Origin: an uncultured Candidatus Melainabacteria bacterium
GTDB taxonomy: Bacteria > Cyanobacteriota > Vampirovibrionia > Gastranaerophilales > Gastranaerophilaceae
Assembly (NCBI GenBank): GCA_949902595.1
Contig: CATLDC010000006.1
Coordinates: 52,903 to 116,902, forward strand
Reading direction: 5' to 3'
DNA: 64,000 nt
The position numbers and the translations under genes are program-made. Shown here in pieces: positions 59,493 to 64,000 of this stretch (its first letter is position 1; every line of letters starts with the position of its first letter). The notes under the pieces were generated by a model that saw nothing but the letters and a program-made list of their open reading frames with translations, made no database searches and was not told the origin of the DNA.

Positions 59493-60422
59493 ATGACATC
59501 AACAAAACAAATGATAGTCAATGCTTTTTCAAAAGCATTCAACAAACATTTTTACAATGAGCTCGTTATTGGTAAACTTGCTCACTCTGAAATGAAACAA
59601 CACATTAACAAAGGCGATGAAGTAGATATTACAATGCCGGGGCTTGTTACCCTGTTTGATTACGACGGAGGTAACCTCCCTACAGCAGAAGCAGCTACGC
59701 TTTCTACCTGCAAGGTGAAAATCGACAGAGGTAAAGCTTTCCACTTCGAATTATCAGAGATGGAAGAGAAAATGCTTCAAGGCTCAAAAGATAATCCGGA
59801 AGGCCAGGTCGAACTTGCAAAAGATTACACAAATGATGCTATCAAGCAGTTTGCAGCAGCAGTTGATGCTTCTTACGCTAATCTTTACACAAGAGCTGGC
59901 CATTATTTAGATAACAGCGGCTCTGCTATTACACTTACACCGCAAATTGCAAAAGACATTTTTGCTTACATGCAGGCTAAATTCCAGCGCGGTGACGGCA
60001 AAGGCCACACTAACTGGATTGACGGTTCAATGGTTTGTGTAATCCCGCCTGAATACCAGTTCTATCTTGGACAGTTAGATGAGTTGAAATACACAGAATC
60101 TGGCAAAACACAGCTTGAAAAAGGTTACATTGGTAATCTTTGCGGCTGGGAAATCCTTGTTTCAAACAACATCGCACAGCCTGAAGACGGCGTTTTCTAT
60201 CCTCTATTCGGTGTTAAGGACAAAACTCTTGCCGGTGGTATCTCTTCTGATTTGAATACAACTTACTACACTCCTGAAAAGAACTTCAACACTTGCTACA
60301 AAGGTTACGGCTTGTACGGTGTAGGTGCCCCAAGAGCTGATTACTTAGGTACTGCTAAAATTAAAGCGCCTTTAACAATCACTATGCCAGCTTCAACTAC
60401 AAACTCAAGTGACAAATCGTAA
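59493..60422 (+). CDS. Phage major capsid (coat) protein
   Basis: 309 aa, soluble, mixed alpha/beta. It sits between scaffold-like and small head genes; MKQHINKGDEVDITMPGLVT and the loop around VKIDRGKAFHFELSEMEEKM are typical of coat proteins in podovirus-like phages, and CVIPPEYQFYLGQLDELKYT resembles the central domain. AAAGGAC precedes the ATG. No head-maturation protease is seen. Fold assignment to HK97-type is by family knowledge. Confidence 0.75.
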   Translation: MTSTKQMIVNAFSKAFNKHFYNELVIGKLAHSEMKQHINKGDEVDITMPGLVTLFDYDGGNLPTAEAATLSTCKVKIDRGKAFHFELSEMEEKMLQGSKDNPEGQVELAKDYTNDAIKQFAAAVDASYANLYTRAGHYLDNSGSAITLTPQIAKDIFAYMQAKFQRGDGKGHTNWIDGSMVCVIPPEYQFYLGQLDELKYTESGKTQLEKGYIGNLCGWEILVSNNIAQPEDGVFYPLFGVKDKTLAGGISSDLNTTYYTPEKNFNTCYKGYGLYGVGAPRADYLGTAKIKAPLTITMPASTTNSSDKS

Positions 60423-60440
60423 TTATGAAAGGATTAACTT

Positions 60441-60830
60441 ATGACAAGAGATATTATTAATGTTCAGTATCCGACTCTTGACCACACAGAGTCTGTTGCA
60501 AATATTGCTATTACCAAACAATCTGTTACAGTTGCTAACGGAATCACTATTGAAGAGGCGTTTTCTAACAAAAACAACTCCCTGTTTATTGTTATTGATA
60601 ACACTGCTACAGCAGAGTCTTTATTAACAGTAAAAGCCGGGGATGCTTATCCAAATTCAATGCTCGGTGATATTGTAATTGAATTACCGACCGGCGTTTC
60701 TGCTATTCAGCTTCAAGACTTATCACGTTTTGAAAAAGCTGACGGCTCTATCGACTTGGATTTTGAAACCGGATTTGCCGGAACAATTTATGCAATCGCA
60801 AAATGGGCCGGTGTTAGAGAAGTAAACTAG
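60441..60830 (+). CDS. Phage head-associated small protein (decoration-like)
   Basis: 129 aa, beta-rich, following coat: SVANIAITKQSVTVANGITI, IDNTATAESLLTVKAGDAYP, DFETGFAGTIYAIAK. This pattern of repeated beta strands with T/A and G suits capsid decoration or head fibre proteins, which stabilise capsids. AAAGGA precedes the ATG. A terminator follows. Confidence 0.6.
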   Translation: MTRDIINVQYPTLDHTESVANIAITKQSVTVANGITIEEAFSNKNNSLFIVIDNTATAESLLTVKAGDAYPNSMLGDIVIELPTGVSAIQLQDLSRFEKADGSIDLDFETGFAGTIYAIAKWAGVREVN

Positions 60831-60842
60831 TTTTATGGTTTG

Positions 60843-60871
60843 AATCAGGGAAGAATTTTTCTTCCCTGATT
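60843..60871 (+). terminator. Intrinsic terminator within the phage head operon
   Basis: AATCAGGGAAG / CTTCCCTGATT with a seven-base loop and T run, after the decoration-like gene. Confidence 0.85.
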
Positions 60872-60889
60872 TTTGTAGAAAGGAATGTT

Positions 60890-61117
60890 ATGTACAAAAT
60901 AAAATATATTCCGACCGGACATGTTTTCATCCTTCCGGAAGCCGTAGCGCTTGAGCTCAAAGAAAAATCACCCGCTGATTACCAGATTGTTGAAAAGAAC
61001 GGCAAAAGATTCAAAGACAGCGTTAAAGTTGAACAAACCAAAGCGCAGCCCAATTCAATACTTCTAAAAGTCCTGGATTCGGATGATAAAAAATCGAAGA
61101 GGCAGCGGAAGCGATGA
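60890..61117 (+). CDS. Unrecognised small phage-island protein
   Basis: 75 aa, basic C-terminus (DDKKSKRQRKR), N-terminal beta strand YKIKYIPTGHVFILPEA. AAAGGAATG before the start; its stop overlaps the next start (ATGA). Perhaps a head-tail or DNA-binding accessory; unproven. Confidence 0.55.
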   Translation: MYKIKYIPTGHVFILPEAVALELKEKSPADYQIVEKNGKRFKDSVKVEQTKAQPNSILLKVLDSDDKKSKRQRKR

Positions 61118-61617
61118 AGACTCTGGAAGATTTTTTGAACGACCTCGGCGCACGCGAGTCTGGAGGGAATTACAAAGCCTTCAATAAATACGGCTACGCA
61201 GGAAAATACCAGATGGGCGAGGCTGCTCTGATAGATTCAGGGTACTACAAAAAGCCGTCCGGCAAGTATAATAACGACTGGACGGGGACTTTTACAGGAA
61301 AAGACGGCGTGCATTCAATACAGGACTTTTTGAACAGTCCAAAAGCTCAGGAAAATGCGCAGATAATATTCAAGAAGCGCCAGTGGGGGTACTTAAAAGC
61401 CTGCGGTGCTGATAAGTATGTTGGAAAAGTTATTAACGGGTACCAGATAACCCAATCAGGGCTTCTTGCAGGAGCTCATCTTAAAGGTGCTGGCTCTGTT
61501 TCTGCTTACCTGAAGTCAAACGGTAAGGAGATTGGAAAAGACGCTTTCGGTACTTCTGTAGAAAGTTATATGAGAAAGTTCGCCGGATATGATGTGAGTG
61601 CAATTTGTTCTGCTTAG
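61114..61617 (+). CDS. Lysozyme/transglycosylase-like phage protein
   Basis: 167 aa. ARESGGNYKAFNKYGYAGKY followed by QMGEAALIDSGYY is the E-S-G-G-x-Y... G-x-Y-Q-x catalytic-region pattern of lysozyme-like/transglycosylase domains (E in ESGGN is the candidate catalytic acid). It would cut peptidoglycan either as endolysin or as virion-associated hydrolase during entry. No signal peptide. Starts by ATGA overlap. Confidence 0.75.
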   Translation: MKTLEDFLNDLGARESGGNYKAFNKYGYAGKYQMGEAALIDSGYYKKPSGKYNNDWTGTFTGKDGVHSIQDFLNSPKAQENAQIIFKKRQWGYLKACGADKYVGKVINGYQITQSGLLAGAHLKGAGSVSAYLKSNGKEIGKDAFGTSVESYMRKFAGYDVSAICSA

Positions 61618-61631
61618 CGGAAAGGAGATTT

Positions 61632-62291
61632 ATGACATTAAAATTACTAGATTTATATAATACGGCTGCAACGCAGGAGTGGTCAATGTATGACAACGAT
61701 GCTTTGTCTGGAGATGAACTTGAAAAATCTCTTATTCTTGCCCTAAACAAAGCAATTACGGAGATTCTGTACTCCTACCCCTTTAATTTCAGGGAGCGTA
61801 CGCATATTATTTTGACGATTCCCGGTGAAAAGTCTTATGAACAGCCGGTTGGATTGATTAAGCAGGATGCTTACGGCAATTATATGGTGAAGCTAAATTC
61901 TGCTTGTATGAAGCTTGTGAAGAACCCGGAGCTGCTTGATAGCAAAAAAGGGATTCCTAACAGTTTTTATATTAATAAGGACAAGATAAATTTTTATCCG
62001 GTGCCAGCAGAGCAGTCAATTATTACAATTGATTACACAACACTTGCAATTGGCGAAAACAGCGAAGGCGATGAAATATTTGCTTTAAAGGATGAAGACG
62101 ACACAATCAATGTTCCTGCGCATCTTGAAGAGCTTTTCAAGAACGCGGTTATTGCACGTGCAATGCTTAATTCGATTTCTGCTGAATCGGATGAGAATTA
62201 TTCTGCTTACAAAAAGCAGTCTGAAACGGCGTACAGACTGCTGGTTAAATATTCAAAGGGGGTGGGGCACGAAAAGGCAGTGAAGATATAA
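61632..62291 (+). CDS. Phage head-completion / adaptor-like protein
   Basis: 219 aa from ATG 61632 (AAAGGAGATTT upstream). Sequence pattern MTLKLLDLYNTAATQEWSMY, SLILALNKAITEILYSYPFN, NVPAHLEELFKNAVIARAML resembles P22 gp4 / T7 tail adaptor (head-to-tail connector) proteins that bind beneath the portal. It is the last phage gene: its stop abuts that of the convergent pilin-like gene, and no tail genes follow. Confidence 0.65.
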   Translation: MTLKLLDLYNTAATQEWSMYDNDALSGDELEKSLILALNKAITEILYSYPFNFRERTHIILTIPGEKSYEQPVGLIKQDAYGNYMVKLNSACMKLVKNPELLDSKKGIPNSFYINKDKINFYPVPAEQSIITIDYTTLAIGENSEGDEIFALKDEDDTINVPAHLEELFKNAVIARAMLNSISAESDENYSAYKKQSETAYRLLVKYSKGVGHEKAVKI

Positions 62292-63608
62292 TTAATCGAT
62301 TTGTTTTATATGTACACATTTAGCAGTGGTGTTGTCTTGCAGTTCAAGCACTGAACGTGCATATACTTCCAGCTCAGGATTGAACCCCTGATTTATATTT
62401 AGGTACTCTGTGCTGTAATAGTATGTATAGTTACCGCCGGTTTTGCCGTAACTCTCATAAGTGTAGATTCTGTCAAAATCATAGATTTTATTTAAATCCG
62501 TTGTAGTATCTAACTCTTCTCCCATGCAGGAGGTTGAACCGGCTTTCACGGTGCAGGTATTTCTGGCAAGAATCATACTAGTATGGTTGACATTATTCCA
62601 AAACCCGATACAGGCACTAAAATCATTGGCAAGCGGTTTTGACAGGGTTATTTTGATATCAACGGGACCGCGCGAACTGCTGTAACCAAAAGGAGATTTG
62701 CTGCATTTATAGTAATTACCGTCACGGCAAAAGTTTTTATTAGCAATGGGATAAGGCGTGTATTTTATCCATACATCGCCAAAATCAAAATTCTCTCCGC
62801 ATACAACAGCCAACCCGCCATCATCATTATTATTTTCAGGGGGATTGTTGTCAGATTCACTATCTTTGTTGGCATCATTATTATCTGGCTTGTATGTATT
62901 CAGTGTTTCTTTAAAAACAGAATTAAGCACCGACTCATCCAGTGAGGCAATGAGATTACCCTGAACGTCATACTTCTTCTTTAACCATGATTTCTGGGTC
63001 TCAATATATTTGATACCCATCGGATCAGCCGGTATCAAGGTGCCGTCAGCGGCAAGAATAAATTTGAATCTGTCCGGCTGTTTGCAGGATTCAGAAAAAT
63101 GGCAGTTTTTGGATTTTTTTGACGGGTCAACATCTACATATATATCTGTCTGGTAACTAGCTTTGCCTTCCTGTGTCTCATAAACCTTGGGAACAATCCA
63201 CCAGCTCAGCTCGTTTGGGGTAACAAAGGAAGGGGTATCAGGGTAATTTGTTGAGTCACATTTATTGTTGGAATCGGAGTTCATTGTGAAAGCGAGGAGG
63301 TTGCAAAGCTTTTTAGTACCAGAGTATTTGTCGTCGCTAAACTTTGTCGTAATAGGTTTTTCGGTGTTCAAGAGCGGGTACTTGCTGATGTCGTAGTCTT
63401 TGGAGCCGATTTTGACTGTGGAAGAGAAGAGTGAGCTGTTGGATATCAGGTCATTGATATCTTTGTTCAGTTCATTGTAGGCTTTGAGGTAGAGGATTTT
63501 GGTTTTGTCTGGCATGAGGTTGTTAATAGCTGGGAGTAATACAGCAGCGATAACTCCTGTTATACCAAGAACAATCAGTAGTTCTGCAAGTGTGAAGCCT
63601 TTTTTCAT
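62292..63608 (-). CDS. Type IV pilin-like / pseudopilin protein with large C-terminal domain
   Basis: 438 aa. MKKGFTLAELLIVLGITGVI with cleavage after G4 is a prepilin-type N-methylation motif, followed by the single hydrophobic helix. The remaining 400 residues form a large, cysteine-containing exposed domain (14 or so Cys, D/N-rich linker near residue 250, C-terminal beta-rich part). Prepilin peptidase encoded at 15215 could process it. It probably functions in pili or a type II secretion-like system, perhaps as a minor pilin or adhesin. AGAGAGG precedes the ATG. Confidence 0.88.
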   Translation of the reverse strand: MKKGFTLAELLIVLGITGVIAAVLLPAINNLMPDKTKILYLKAYNELNKDINDLISNSSLFSSTVKIGSKDYDISKYPLLNTEKPITTKFSDDKYSGTKKLCNLLAFTMNSDSNNKCDSTNYPDTPSFVTPNELSWWIVPKVYETQEGKASYQTDIYVDVDPSKKSKNCHFSESCKQPDRFKFILAADGTLIPADPMGIKYIETQKSWLKKKYDVQGNLIASLDESVLNSVFKETLNTYKPDNNDANKDSESDNNPPENNNDDGGLAVVCGENFDFGDVWIKYTPYPIANKNFCRDGNYYKCSKSPFGYSSSRGPVDIKITLSKPLANDFSACIGFWNNVNHTSMILARNTCTVKAGSTSCMGEELDTTTDLNKIYDFDRIYTYESYGKTGGNYTYYYSTEYLNINQGFNPELEVYARSVLELQDNTTAKCVHIKQID

Positions 63609-63630
63609 ACAAACCTCTCTTTTCTGTGTG

Positions 63631-63673
63631 AATGTAACTCAATACCTATTGTGTTACATGTGCTACGCACGTA
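63631..63673. repeat. Left palindrome plus short motif, upstream of the pilin-like gene
   Basis: AATGTAACTCAATA-CC-TATTGTGTTACATG (63631-63660) is a 30-bp near-palindrome, followed by GTGCTACGCACGTA (63660-63673). A matching pair in inverted orientation lies at 63811-63867. The gene-free stretch 63609-63933 contains these repeats, one plus-strand promoter and a minus-strand terminator, and no gene. Confidence 0.75.
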
Positions 63674-63784
63674 GACTGTCTTGCCCTTATGGTATCTGGC
63701 CTACAGGCTTTGCGCTTTTTGGCTTGTTTTGGGTCTACAAGGGGAAAGTTTGTGAAAATGGCAAAATTGAAATAGTTGATATAC

Positions 63785-63813
63785 TTGCTTTTCAACCAGC
63801 AAACTGGTATAAT
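63785..63813 (+). promoter_or_regulatory. Strong sigma-70-type promoter overlapping the right palindrome
   Basis: TTGCTT (63785-63790), 17 bp, TATAAT (63808-63813). The 30-bp palindrome begins inside the -10 and covers the start of transcription, the place for a repressor operator. The transcript reads rightward, away from the pilin gene. Confidence 0.5.
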
Positions 63814-63867
63814 GTAACACAATAGGTATTGTGTTACATTCAAGGTAACTTATTACGTGCGTAGCAC
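63811..63867. repeat. Right palindrome plus short motif
   Basis: AATGTAACACAATA-GG-TATTGTGTTACATT (63811-63840), a perfect 14-bp-arm palindrome; TACGTGCGTAGCAC (63854-63867) is the reverse complement of the left 14-mer. Confidence 0.75.
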
Positions 63868-63874
63868 AAAAAAA

Positions 63875-63892
63875 ACTCCTCATCAGAGGAGT
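63875..63892 (-). terminator. Intrinsic terminator of the rightmost minus-strand gene
   Basis: ACTCCTC / GAGGAGT around ATCA, followed on the minus strand by a run of eight T. Confidence 0.8.
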
Positions 63893-63933
63893 AAAGCTTT
63901 TTAAGATGTAAGATAATATAAGAGAGTTGTGTA

Positions 63934-64000
63934 TTAAGCAATAAAATTGTTTCCAAATCTGTTAGCACCATAAAAGAAAGATTCTTTCATTACCTGCTGC
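63934..64000 (-). CDS. C-terminal end of an unidentified protein, cut by the window edge
   Basis: The minus-strand frame entering from the right edge reads QQVMKESFFYGANRFGNNFI, then Ala and a TAA stop at 63934-63936. The downstream terminator supports it. Too short to name. Confidence 0.5.
   Translation of the reverse strand, partial: QQVMKESFFYGANRFGNNFIA

Noticed and set aside
49200..62300. att repeats bounding the phage island
   Set aside because: Only a 7-bp match (TCGATTT) is found between the two ends, well within chance.
63646..63883. Frames over the palindromes at the right end
   Set aside because: They lie on both strands of a repeat-rich region, with no ribosome site or protein-like composition.
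1..64000. CRISPR array, insertion sequence, transposase or integrase
   Set aside because: No regularly spaced repeats and no transposase or recombinase-like protein were seen anywhere in the window.

Overview
The window looks like chromosome of a gut-type, non-photosynthetic relative of Cyanobacteria (Gastranaerophilales / 'Melainabacteria', class Vampirovibrionia). The reasons are a response regulator that reads like cyanobacterial RpaB, with an exact match to the cyanobacterial HLR1 operator upstream of it, a SigF-like sigma factor, a cyanobacterial-style gene mix and moderately AT-rich DNA. This is inference from protein and motif recognition; no rRNA or marker gene was searched.

Layout. 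1-3.1 kb: 5' part of a MATE exporter, then a divergent cobalamin riboswitch ahead of two unrecognised genes. 3.1-8.3 kb, mostly minus strand: RqcH-type NFACT protein, small secreted protein, DUF4013-like membrane protein, valS. 8.5-16.5 kb: XRE regulator, secreted protein, dicarboxylate/amino-acid symporter, two different branched-chain aminotransferases, MlaE permease, sigma factor, prepilin peptidase. 16.5-23.1 kb: lineage-specific unknowns and a flagellin with a structured leader. 23.3-26.8 kb: RpaB, tRNA-His, unknown, secreted TPR protein, tRNA-Thr. 27.1-29.6 kb: surface-glycan cluster (GT2, LicD, TagD-like cytidylyltransferase) in which the last gene is out of frame at a run of ten G. 29.6-49.1 kb: housekeeping genes (Lrp + aminotransferase, SNF2 helicase, gpmI, nusA, rimP, lysS, speB, glgP, plsY, NTPase/TPR protein, rsmG, acyltransferase, zinc dehydrogenase).

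49.2-62.3 kb is a phage-derived island: portal, scaffold-like, coat, small head protein, lysozyme-like and head-completion-like genes on the plus strand, with no recognisable large terminase, integrase or tail genes. Embedded in it is the most interesting structure of the window. Three plus-strand genes or fragments with toxin-like or exchangeable C-terminal features are each met head-on by minus-strand genes for small, very AT-rich, multi-pass membrane proteins. Seven of these form one divergent family with shared motifs (a K[KR]xxxxH box before TM1 and an LLxNKxYxxxY box before the last TM). The gene after portal has an exchangeable-looking tail: a 50-bp copy of the portal/next-gene junction recurs 2 kb downstream in front of an orphan tail module. 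This resembles the orphan-module architecture of polymorphic toxin/immunity loci, but built on a virion gene. Six membrane genes have a -10 box exactly 6 nt before the start codon, so they are predicted to be leaderless; the same spacing occurs at three chromosomal genes.

62.3-64 kb: a pseudopilin-like gene, a repeat-rich intergenic region with two 30-bp palindromes, and the 3' end of a minus-strand gene.
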